The notes beneath the pieces are model-generated. The model did not search any database. It had not been told where the DNA came from and saw nothing but the letters and a program-made list of their open reading frames with translations. Shown piece after piece: positions 49,686 to 59,800 of a stretch of DNA of 64,000 nucleotides. The DNA comes from Ptiloglossa arizonensis (taxonomy: Eukaryota; Arthropoda; Insecta; Hymenoptera; Colletidae): NCBI RefSeq assembly GCF_051014685.1, contig NC_135055.1, positions 17,534,001 through 17,598,000 on the forward strand, given 5' to 3'. A program made the translations under genes and the position numbers. Each line of letters starts with the position of its first letter. Position 1 is the first letter of the stretch.

Positions 49686-50284
49686 TTGTACTCGAAATTT
49701 GTGTCTCACTTCGGGAAACAGCGAGAGAATTGTGTTAACGAGAGAATTAGTTTCGGTTGAAAAGGGTCTGCGCGAAGGAAAAGCAAAGTGACGTAGAAGT
49801 AGAAATCCGTGGCAAGATACATTGTAGAAGTCTTAATCGAATTTCCGTTACTGTACCTTGTACGGCCACTTCTCGAGATTTATTTGTCAGTTCGCGGGAA
49901 GTCGAAAAATGGTATTAAATACGGATGTCGATTCCAGTTGGAAAACGTCGGTGGAAACGGCGAAAGAAACGACACGCCCGGTATATGGGAAATGGCGGGA
50001 ATGGATTCTTAACGATTTTAACGGTAGCAATTTATCGCGACTCGAGAACAATTTTCTAACGAACGAGTTTCTGATCGATTTAGATTTTAATGCACCGCTG
50101 GAATTTATTTCTTTAACTATTGGACATTATCTCGTTCGAGCTGAAAATAAATATAAGGGAGAGAGTGAAAGATAATTAACAAGAATTACGAAATGATAAA
50201 TAGGTATCGTGTATAAGGTAGAAGGGAAATAATTACTTTCGAAACAAATTCAATTTATGATAGAAAGTGATAATATTGTCACAC
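49686..50284. other. non-coding, no gene supported
   Basis: Two plus frames (49809-50012 and 49858-50175) overlap each other. The second is fairly protein-like but has no domain and no splice-consistent borders. Confidence 0.4.
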
Positions 50285-51240
50285 GAAATTGATTCCAAGA
50301 ATTCTCCAGAATTTTGGGCCTTAAATAATTCTACACCTTTTTAAAGACATTGGAAGACCTTTTCACCACGATTGTGATCTACTACTTATCAAAAGTTATT
50401 CCATAATTCTCAAAGTATACTACAGATCGTGTACCTTCAGAATTTTGGGCCTTAAATAATTCTACATCTTCTTAAAAATATTGGAAGACCTTCTCACCAC
50501 TATTATGATCTACTACTTATCACAAGTTATTCCATAATCCCCGAAGTATACTACAGATCGTACACCTACAAAATTTTGGGCCTTAAATAATTCTACATCT
50601 TCTTAAAAACATTGGAAGACCTTCTCACCACTATTATGATCTACTACTTATCACAAGTTATTCCATAATCCCCGAAGCATACTACAGATCGTACACCTAC
50701 AAAATTTTGGGCCTTAAATAATTCTACATCTTCTTAAAAACATTGGAAGACCTTCTCACCATTATTATGATCTACTACTTATCAAAAGTTATTCCATAAT
50801 TCCCAAAGTATACTACAAATCGTATACCTTCACAATTTTGGGCCTTAAATAACTCTACACCTTCTCAAAGCCATTAAACACGAATGCCTTTTCACCAAGG
50901 TTGCAATCCAATACTTACCAAAAATTATTCCATAATTCCCAAAGTATATTACAGATCGTACACCTACCAAATTTTGGGCCTTAACTAATTCTACACTTTC
51001 TCAAAGACATTAAACACGACTGTCTTTTTACCAAGGTTGCAATCCAATACTTACCAAAAATTATTCCATAATTCCCAAAGTATATTACAGATGGTACACC
51101 TACAAAATTTTGTCCCTTAAATAATTCTACACCTTCTCAAAGCCATGAAACACGAATGCCTTTTTACCAAGATTGTAATCCGATGCTTATCGTAAGTTAC
51201 TCCATAATTCTCAAAGTGTACTATAGATCTCGTGATGTCG
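50285..51240. repeat. 131-bp tandem array, about 7 copies
   Basis: 'ttttgggccttaaataattct' recurs at about 50312, 50443, 50574, 50705, 50836, 50972 and 51108. The first four intervals are exactly 131 bp and the last two about 136 bp. Units share 'attggaagaccttctcacca', 'gatctactacttatca' and 'ttattccataatt'. The last two or three units form a diverged subtype ('aaacacgaatgcctttttaccaag'). Confidence 0.97.
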
Positions 51241-51256
51241 GAGTTTGGACCTCTTG

Positions 51257-51448
51257 CTACCGCCGTCTCCCCTGTGCATTCTGTATAAATAATTCTGCCC
51301 CTTTCCAGAAGGGATTAGACTCCGAAGACCTCCGAACAGGGACGTAATCAAGTCCACGAAATCGTTTAATACCACCTTGAACGTCTTCCCCGTGGGCGGT
51401 GTCTCGGACGATCCAGGTGACGAACTTTACGACTAAGTATCCATAAAC
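51257..51448 (-). CDS. possible terminal exon, unrecognised protein
   Basis: On the minus strand an acceptor (agcggccag, AG at 51450-51449) is followed by 63 open codons and a TAG at 51259-51257. The translation starts VYGYLVVKFVTWIVRDT and ends QNAQGRRR, with a mixed, protein-like composition and a hydrophobic first third. The reading frame is uninterrupted outside the neighbouring 131-bp array, which begins right after the stop. There is no domain, no identified upstream exon and no second copy to test for selection, so it could be a chance frame. Confidence 0.25.
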   Translation of the reverse strand, partial: VYGYLVVKFVTWIVRDTAHGEDVQGGIKRFRGLDYVPVRRSSESNPFWKGAELFIQNAQGRRR

Positions 51449-52700
51449 CTGGCCGCTAGACGAGCAGTACATCGCTTACGTCTTGATCTCTCTTGGTTAC
51501 CGCGCCGTGGATTACAATACCGGGGGCCGTTAAATCTCTCGCGGCGGGCAGATAATCGGCTCAAATCGGGCTAACGAGGATCTTGATTTACGCGTTGGGC
51601 GCAGTTCTAGTTTTCGTCTAGGAGAACAGGCCGCGCGTTCGTTCCGCGTATCGCCTCGCATTATCGCGGTCGTTCGCTCGCGCGAAACTCCCACGACGTG
51701 ATAACTGTGTTTGTCGCGCGTGCCAAAAGCAGCTCCCGTTGTGCAATTAATAAGTACTTAGGGAGCGAGCCGACGAGTTAATGACGCGACTTAACGAAAC
51801 CCTCCATTCATCCTGCTGGCAGGGAATTTCGGTGAAACTTTTGGTACACGAGTGAGAGGCATGCTTCGTACGAACAAAGGTGGAACAGAGATGGGATATT
51901 TTTCGATTGGGATAATCACGGTGTTGATTATACTTCTCGTTGGGGGTATTATTCACGGAGAAGTTTGTATTCAGGGAGTTTTGATTGTTTAGGCGTTTGA
52001 AAAATATTTTTAGGCGAAGCTTTTTATAGAATTTGGTTCTTAAAGGATTAATATACTTTAGGTGTTTTGAGAGGCTTGAGGATATTTGCAATGGTTAAAA
52101 TGTGGAATTAAGAAGAGATAGTTTTCGGTTTAGACAATCACAGGGTCGATTTTCTGTTTTTTTTTTTTTTTTAGTAGAACTTGGATCTCGAGTGATCCTA
52201 GTGTCCTAAGTTTTCCAAAATATAGAATAAGCGTAAGAGTATATTTGCAATGGATACAAAATACAATTAAGAATCTACCAGTTGTTTCTTACCACAGTAT
52301 ACTTCAAAACTTAAACATAACAGTCGCTGTACCAAAATTAAAATCAATCGCCTCTGTATTGACATACATAATAAACTAGATATTGCGTTAATCCATAAAT
52401 TTAAACCATCGTGTTCCAAAATTCATAGAAAAATTTTGCTCGAAATTTCCTTCCGACCTAGACACCCAGCCTGTTTCCACGAGCGTCTAAAAAATCCGAG
52501 TAACCGTAAACAGATATTACTCATTTTGCCGTATATTCCGCTAATTAACAAAATACGCACGCGATACGCATCCACGCTTGCCGAACCAAGCGTACGTCGA
52601 CCGTTCACCGAGGTTCAATTAACCTAAGTTCCTTAACGAAACAAAGTCGAACGAATCCGCAGAGTCTATGCTAATTCGGCCAGCTGTCTCACGATTCTTG
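51449..52700. other. non-coding, no gene supported
   Basis: CpG-rich to about 51800, then AT-rich with a T-run at about 52160-52174. The minus frame 51747-52091 and the pair at 52423-52627 have no recognisable protein. Confidence 0.45.
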
Positions 52701-52739
52701 GAGTAAATTTTTTCTCTCGGCGGCCCCGCAGCCGGGCCA

Positions 52740-52845
52740 TTAAACGCTTTAATTAAACCCAAAGAAAATTGAAGATCATCGATTAATTTATTCATCGCCG
52801 TGTAAGAGCCGTCGCGTCGCGCTCGGATCGGATTAATTATGAAAA
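52740..52845. promoter_or_regulatory. possible homeodomain-site cluster
   Basis: Three TTAATTA-type words lie within 100 bp: tttaattaaa (52748-52757), gattaattta (52781-52790) and gattaattat (52831-52840), in an otherwise GC/CpG-rich context. This matches the composition of conserved developmental enhancers in insects. Evidence is motif content only. Confidence 0.25.
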
Positions 52846-55054
52846 ATAGTGGGCTCGTTCGACCGTTGAAAATTATTCTACGAGGGGAGAGAGAAAAATT
52901 AGGAAAACACGTCCAGTGGTCTCGCGAAGGTTTTACGAATACTTAATTAAGTTGGACCGGTGGTTTTTACCGCTCGATGGGATCCCGTGTTTATCTTGGC
53001 TCCTCGGTAGCGGTGGTCCACTCGACGAGGTGTACGCGCGAGGTACGTCACACGTTTTTGACGAACGACACTCGTGACGTTTGCACGTTACGACTAATTC
53101 TCCTACACCCGTGGCTGGTCCCGTAATTTCGTACCGTACCTGCCGCGTTACACGTAGTTAGATAAGGTTATGCGTTTTAATTACGGGCCAAGGTGAATTA
53201 CAACGCCGTGCTGGCCAAGCTCGCGCGTTATTTACATAATCCGCTCGTGGAACAAAAATTCAGTCCACCAAAGGAACTCTTCCCTCTTACCTGGTAACGC
53301 GATAAAGTGCCCGCTTTGTTATTCCTTGAACGCGATCTCGTAATTCGCTCCAACCTACCCCGTGTACCCTCTTTGGAACTCTAAAACGTTCCTTCGGTGG
53401 ACGACGAGGAGAATGTTTATCTTTCCGACAGAAATCATACATATATTCTAATGGAAATTTTCCAATAGAAATTTTACAACAGAAATTACCCGATCCGAGC
53501 GTAAACTGTTCCGTAATGGTGGTTTATTTCCACCGTGACTGTGGGAATAATTTCCACGGAGGGTAATACGTTCGAAGCTTTTCATTCCGCGTTTTTCATT
53601 AAAACGCGAACGTATCGTTCGCCTCCCATTGTCGATGTTTTCGATTTTGGCCGTTTAATGGGTTTTTGGAACGCTCGGACGGCCCAACGTCCAAAAGTTG
53701 AATTTATTTTCGCAACACGGTTCCATCGAACGCTCGATGGTTTCAATACTCGGGAATTTGTTCCGCGAAGCGTGTAATCTTAAGCTCTCTACGTATTTAT
53801 ATTTCGTGCAACGTGGAATCAAAAATCTCCGTGCTTGGAAAGAAATCTGAACCCAACGAACAACCAATCGACACCAAAGACAATTACTGAATTTTATCGA
53901 TGTAAAAAAATTCGATTTATTCCCTTGACAAATTCCCTTGATCGTTCCCAGTATCAAATTTTTAAACAATTGTACAGCTTCAGCGAATTTCGTCATTGTC
54001 CTCGAAATCACCATTGAAATCGTCACCGCGAAACGTTACGCTCCGAACCCAAAAACCTCTCGCAATGATCAACCTTCCACCGCAATTTTCAAATATCTTT
54101 CGCGAAAGGTATCATCGAAAATTGAATATGTTCAGTTTCGTAGTAAATTACTAAGACCAATTTACAACCGTCGGATCGTTTTCTTTGTCCAGAAGTATTT
54201 AAACAATTCACTGTCGAGAAGTTCCGCGCGTTCCGAGTCTGACCAGTGCAGTCCGCGACTACTTGAATGCCGAAACTTGGCCGCGCGGTTAAACCGAGTC
54301 GAGGACGAACGCTAGGCTCTTTGTAACGAGCTAATACCCTCGTCCGTCGTATGCAAATGAATTATCGGGCACATTCGGCCGCGAGTCCTATTAACGTCCC
54401 GTCTGGTGGCCTCTGAGCGCGCGAAAATCCCTTTAACCGACGATCCTTAAACATCGTTCTCGCCTTTCGGGACGCATTTAATAACCCGACGGAATTGCCG
54501 CGAGGATTAATCGAGATTGATTTAACGGAGGAGCGAACGGTGTGGATTTAGGCGCCGGATCACAGGAATATTCCCAAGGACACGGAACATCGCTCCAGGA
54601 AAGAGGTCCCACGAGATCGACGAGGCCTCAGCCACGGTTCGATCCCTCGCCACCACGATCGACTTTCAGCCAGGATTACGAGATTACCGATATGACTCGA
54701 AATCGTTAATATTGATTCACGAAACTTCTAATACCATAGGGAACATTAATTAGTCGAGACGTGAGGGTTGATGAAGGAATCTATCGAGAATTAACCGGTT
54801 CTTCGCAAATTTTGCAGCTGCGAATCGTAAGAGGGAATGACGTTCTGTGTTTTGGTGGGTGGTGTACGGGGTGTTGCGAAGGGTTTGGAACGAACTTTGA
54901 TGGCGTTTTATGTGGATAAAGGTGGAAATGTTGTGTAGAGGATTTAATAGTTTCACGAAAGCATTGTAACGTTGAGAATCGGTGTTCTTTTGTTGAGTGT
55001 GTCGTGTACAGGTAAATTGTCGGAGAATTGAGTTTGGTCGATGATTCCACGAGA
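52846..55054. other. non-coding; one dispersed motif copy
   Basis: No gene is supported; the frames at 53535-54315 run on both strands. At 54237-54263, read on the minus strand, AGTAGT is followed after 13 bases by GGTCAGAC, a relative of the 13.9-14.5 kb motif. CpG-rich sequence with 'atgcaaat' at 54350-54357 is regulatory-looking. Confidence 0.45.
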
Positions 55055-55265
55055 AAAATATCGAGTATTATTTAAAAGAAAAAATGTTATGGAGAAGAAT
55101 ACACCATCAGGAATTATTCTTAAAAAAGGGGGTTAGAAAGAAGAATACGTGAAGAATTATTTAAAAAAAAAGTGTTAGAAGAATGCACCATCGTGAATTA
55201 ATCTTGAAAAGAGTGTTACGAAGGAGAATGCACCATCAGGAATTATTCCTAAAAAGTTTCTTAAA
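55055..55265. repeat. ~38-46 bp tandem repeat, 4 copies
   Basis: 'agaat(a/g)c' lies at 55096, 55142, 55180 and 55225, followed by '(c)accatc.(g)gaatta(t)tc.t(a)aaaa' and 'gtgtta'. The copies vary by short indels. Confidence 0.85.
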
Positions 55266-57160
55266 AAATTACAACGAAAATACAAAACCTGAAGAGCAAC
55301 TTTACTTTGCTGTCGAGACGTTTCCAGAGTGAAATTACCGAACAATTACTGAACAATTTATAAATCATTTACGCAGTTTACAAGCTATCGTCTCACTTTT
55401 CCACTCTGACTTTCGCCAAGTTTACTCGTACTTGTAGTACATCGTGAACCGTGTAACTTTAATTACGTATACCTTGAAAACTATCGAGTAACCACTCCTG
55501 ATATTTCACACGTACCGTTAAGGATCTGTGCGCTATCGTCTTACGAAAGCTGCTTCGTTAAGAGCCCCTTCTCGCGTCAGTGGGATTGCGGGTCAATGAC
55601 GGTTAAACGATTGCGTTCGTTGACTTCGAATCGATGCGAAAATTTTCTCTCTGGATCGCGAGAGTGTTCGAGACACTTTGTTCGCGCGATAGCGAACACG
55701 GCCAGCTCGTGTTACGTTAACCGACTGCGAACAATCTCTCGTGGCTGACAGAGTCGTTCGAATGGTCGATCGGCAATAATTTCACGTTGGATCGATACAT
55801 TAAGTCGGAACCGTTGTCCGTAACGCGAGGATTTCCCTGATCCGATTTGCGTTATCTATTCTCGAAGACTCCTCCATGAAATATACATACTACCACGGTC
55901 AATCATTGATCGACCTCGATTCTCGATAATTACCGGATTTCCGTAGCGAGCACTATGCTTAATGTCAACAATGACAAGTGTCTGGAGCATGTTTTCGAGA
56001 AAACGATTCCGAGCGATTGTTCCACCAGCACGCGTGAACGGACAAAGATTGATTTACTATTTATTGGAACATCGAGCGAAACGAACGACACCCAAAATGT
56101 TGAGAAATTTTTAAAATACAAGGAAGAGGAGATACAGAGAAATATTCGTTGGAGTGCTTTTGGACAAAGAATTTCATTGAATACGTTAATGAACGTTAAT
56201 TATTCACAATAATGAAAAATTTCTATACATGTTCGACGAGAAATTTCGCCAAAGAGACCAAAGGAGAAATTTTGTTAGGAATTTAATTTTACTACGGGAG
56301 GTGAACTACTTAAAAATTTATTTTTGCGTTTAGAAAGAAATGGTTTCTTCGAAGTTACGATAAAATTCTTTAATCGATCGTACATATTACAAGCGATGAA
56401 ATAGTTCTGGGTTACAGTGTTGTTCGAAACACATTTAACGTGAAAGTTTTAAGAGGCTATAAACCCAATATCGTCGAGTCTGATATTGCAAGTGCCGTAA
56501 CAGTAAAAAAACCTTTAAACAAATGAGTCTGGCATCTCGAGGCACTTCCCTGCCAAGTACCTTCAATTATTATCCCCCTTGAATTTTCTCAAGTTCAAAC
56601 GTCCGTCATTCTTGTAAAAATTAATACTTGAAAAATCAGTTACAACAAAGAATAGATAATATACTATACCTTAAATACATATTCCTTTGTCCTACTTCGG
56701 ACAATTTCTGCAGACACTTGGACACTACTATTTGTTAATATTCTCCATCAAAAATTTTAGTAAAACATATTTAAACACCTACCAAGATATATAATAAATA
56801 CTCTTAATTGACTACTGTCGTCATTTTCTAATATTATCCAAGAAAATTTTAACTCACCATTCTCGAAACTTGTATCTTCAAACGACCTAATTTACACGGA
56901 GATATATTCGACACTTTCCCATAAAAAAATTCCGAAAAACCTACTTGCTACGTATCGAAGTGCATATGCCCCTTAACTCGAGTATCGCCGCCATTTTATC
57001 GTTCGCAGAAGGAACGAAGATGGCGAAAGGGCAGAGGTAGTGATAGTTCTGTCGCAGGCTGGGGCCACTTTATCGGGGCACGTTGGTTCCCGAGCGCGCC
57101 GATATTACCGCGTAAACATCGTTACGATCGGTCCCTTCCCCCTCTCGTCTATACTGTACG
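55266..57160. other. non-coding, no gene supported
   Basis: Unique DNA, AT-rich from 55940 to 56980. The small plus frame at 55955-56212 is Glu/Asn/Thr-rich and somewhat protein-like but has no domain or splice support. 'gaacgaagatggcg' near 57013 resembles the word in the 8.1-8.7 kb array. Confidence 0.4.
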
Positions 57161-57164
57161 GCAC

Positions 57165-57420
57165 ATAATTTAATTCGGCCAGTTTGCGGAGATCCTAGCC
57201 GGCACGGTGAGATTACACCGAAAGCTCGAGGATCTCTTCGAGAATTGTTGGCAAATAATTCCTTTCAGCCCCTCCCGACGCGCAATGGTCGACGGGATTA
57301 ATATGAAGTTTAATCAAACCGATTGTAAATCTCGCGGAGCCACGAACTCGTGCGGCTCGACTCTATGAAAATTCATTTTCGCACCTATCCTCGGCCCGCT
57401 AAATTGTTAATTAAATCGAG
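57165..57420. promoter_or_regulatory. possible cis-regulatory stretch
   Basis: A GC/CpG-rich context carries several TAAT words: ataatttaattcgg (about 57168), gggattaatatg (57294), gtttaatcaaacc (57308) and ttgttaattaaatcg (57404). The mix of AT-rich homeodomain-like words in CpG-rich DNA sets it apart from neighbouring sequence. There is no functional proof. Confidence 0.22.
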
Positions 57421-58017
57421 CAGGCCAAGTTTTATCGTTCCGCCTCTGCACGGCCCGAATTACTCGGGCTACCTTCCCCACCCTCCGACCTTCTAACCCC
57501 CCTCCGTCGCTCCGTGGCGATTTGCATTTAATTTCTCGTCGAGTGTGAAATTTACAAGAGTTATCCCGACGCTTTTGTTTGCTCCTTTCGTGTTCTACGG
57601 CCGCGACTCGCAATCAGGCATTACGCTTTGTAATTATGTTTATAAATCGATTTCATCGAGGCCGGGGACGCTTTGTAATTACGTTCGGTTACCGCGGCTT
57701 TCGTTTGTTTCGGCAACAACGAGACGCGGATATTTACGCGCGACAAATTTGCAACGCGACACCGCAAACTGGGCGTATATTGTTTTTTTTCGTTTCTTTT
57801 TTTTTTCGAGCTTTCCGCCCTGGTAACGATTCCAACCGTGCATTGACCGTTCCCCGAACGCGGAATCGCGCGCATCTCTGGCGGATGTGCATCTGGTTTT
57901 TGCAAAATGGAACGAACATCGCGAAAAACCGATTTTCGGGGGGAAATACGACGAACGATGACGATAAGTGTGTTTGGAAAATGCAGAGTGGCGGATTTCG
58001 CGAAGAAACGGTGCGTT

Positions 58018-58205
58018 AAACTTCCTAAAATGGTTTCAAACTGTGTCAAACTTCTTTCTTCTTTCATCTTCTCTCTTCGCAAAATAAAATTCCAGGACAA
58101 TGAACGTATACGTATTTTAAAAGCATTCAAGAGTAGAGTTCTCCAACAAAGGAGGTATGAAACTTCCCCAAACGGTTTCAAACCGTGTCAAACAATTCTC
58201 AAACA
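58018..58205. repeat. ~142-bp duplication, 2 short copies
   Basis: 'cttcctaaaatggtttcaaactg' at about 58021 matches 'cttccccaaacggtttcaaaccg' at about 58163, with 'tgtcaaac' following in both. The similarity is confined to about 40 bp, so the duplication is old or small. Confidence 0.65.
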
Positions 58206-59209
58206 TCGACAAACGTGGTTATACTACTTACTAACGATTGCTCTCCTCCCTCGTATACTTTCTCGGAATAGAACCGACGCACAATCTCCTGGAATTTCGA
58301 TTCCCTTCGAAACGAACCGATTCCTCCGCGAAGAGTGTGAGACCTTGAACCGAATCCAACCAGGTTGCGCCAATCTCCAAACTCGGTCGAACGATGGGAC
58401 AGCCGACCGACTGCCTCCTCGTCTGTAAATCTTCCGGGACCACCCACGAAATTTCACGATGTTACGCTGGTTAACGATCCTCGAGTTTGCATTTTGACTC
58501 CAAATGGTCCGAGTAAGTTTCGCAAACCGCTTCGGTACACACAGCTTTCTACGGCCAAGTAGTAACAGAAAAGTATCCCTCCGCGGAAACTTTTAACCGC
58601 GGTCCACGAATTTTCCACCACCGCACCGCCCACGGAACTATTTACTGCTTCAAACTCTCGGTGATGCGCCGTCATCTCGCCAAATTTCCCAACGAAACGA
58701 AATTCTCCGGGAAAAAACGAACCGAACAGTCACCGATCCGTGGACGGGAAATATTAAACTTTCGACCGATAATTAATCGTACCCAGGTTGAAATTCCTCC
58801 CCGTTGGACGAGGATGAATCGAAATGGTAGTTTCTCTGTGTTTGAAACGCGGGGACCAGACAGGCCATTTTTTTTTTTTCTTCTCTCCGACGCATTTTCT
58901 CTCGGCACCCTTTGCGGTTCTTTCATCTCACCGACACTCGGAAATGGAACTCTGCCAAATATAAGAATCCGAGCTTTCTTTGACCGCGTGCTAGCGAACC
59001 GTCCTTTGTAAAGTCGCTGGGAATATTCAACACGGTCCCCTTGGCTCCGTTTTTCGTCGTTGCACGCGTAGTTATGGGAACGATGCAATTTTCTCGCGTT
59101 AGAGGGGTGAACGTCCTCGAGCCCGATTTGCATTGTTTGCCGAGCCCCACGGATTCTCGTTGCAAGGATCGGGGAATCGATGGTGGCATAATTCGGTCGC
59201 CGTTTAAAT
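58206..59209. other. non-coding, no gene supported
   Basis: Several overlapping frames on both strands (58199-59189) in CpG-rich DNA, with no domain recognised. A T-run lies near 58869-58879. Confidence 0.45.
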
Positions 59210-59800
59210 AATAACTCGGGAGACCTAATTCCGCGTTACGTTGTCCCAGCTTCGCGGAGAAGTTGTCCTATTCTAAATCCGATTCGATTAAAGTTTTAAA
59301 CCCGGGAGCTGGAAAACTGCATCCAAGTTGGCTAAAATCGAGATCGGGGATGTAAAATTCAACGGTTGGGTATAGCGATTCCGAGCATTTTGATTCTTTT
59401 TCGGTAATTTATTGATTCAATCCGACGGATAATAATTCCGGAGACCCGATGCCCCGTAGAGAAATTCTTCCATTTTAAGTCTTACTCGATTAAAGTTTGA
59501 AATCCGTGTGCCGGGGAACTGCGTCCAACTCTGAAAGAGGATCGAGGATGTGGAACTGATTGGTTAAGTATAGCAATTCCGAGCGTTTCGGTTCTGTTCG
59601 GTAACGTGTTAATTTAATTAACACTTCGGAGACTCCTTGTTCTATTTTAAGTCTTGCTCGATGAAAGTTTTAAACCCCGAAAGACGAAAGCTGCGTTCAA
59701 TTCTGGCGAAGGAAGATTAACGGTATCGAATTTGATAATTATAAAAATTCCAAGTGCTCGAATACTCTTATTATATAACACGGTAATTCGATCCAAAAAA
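59210..59800. repeat. ~172-202 bp tandem array, 3 diverged copies
   Basis: 'tcgattaaagttt' (or 'tcgatgaaagttt') lies at 59284, 59486 and 59658. Units share 'attttaagtctt.ctcgat', 'ggt(a)agtatagc.attccgagc' and 'cggagac(c/t)'. Divergence is substantial. Confidence 0.82.
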
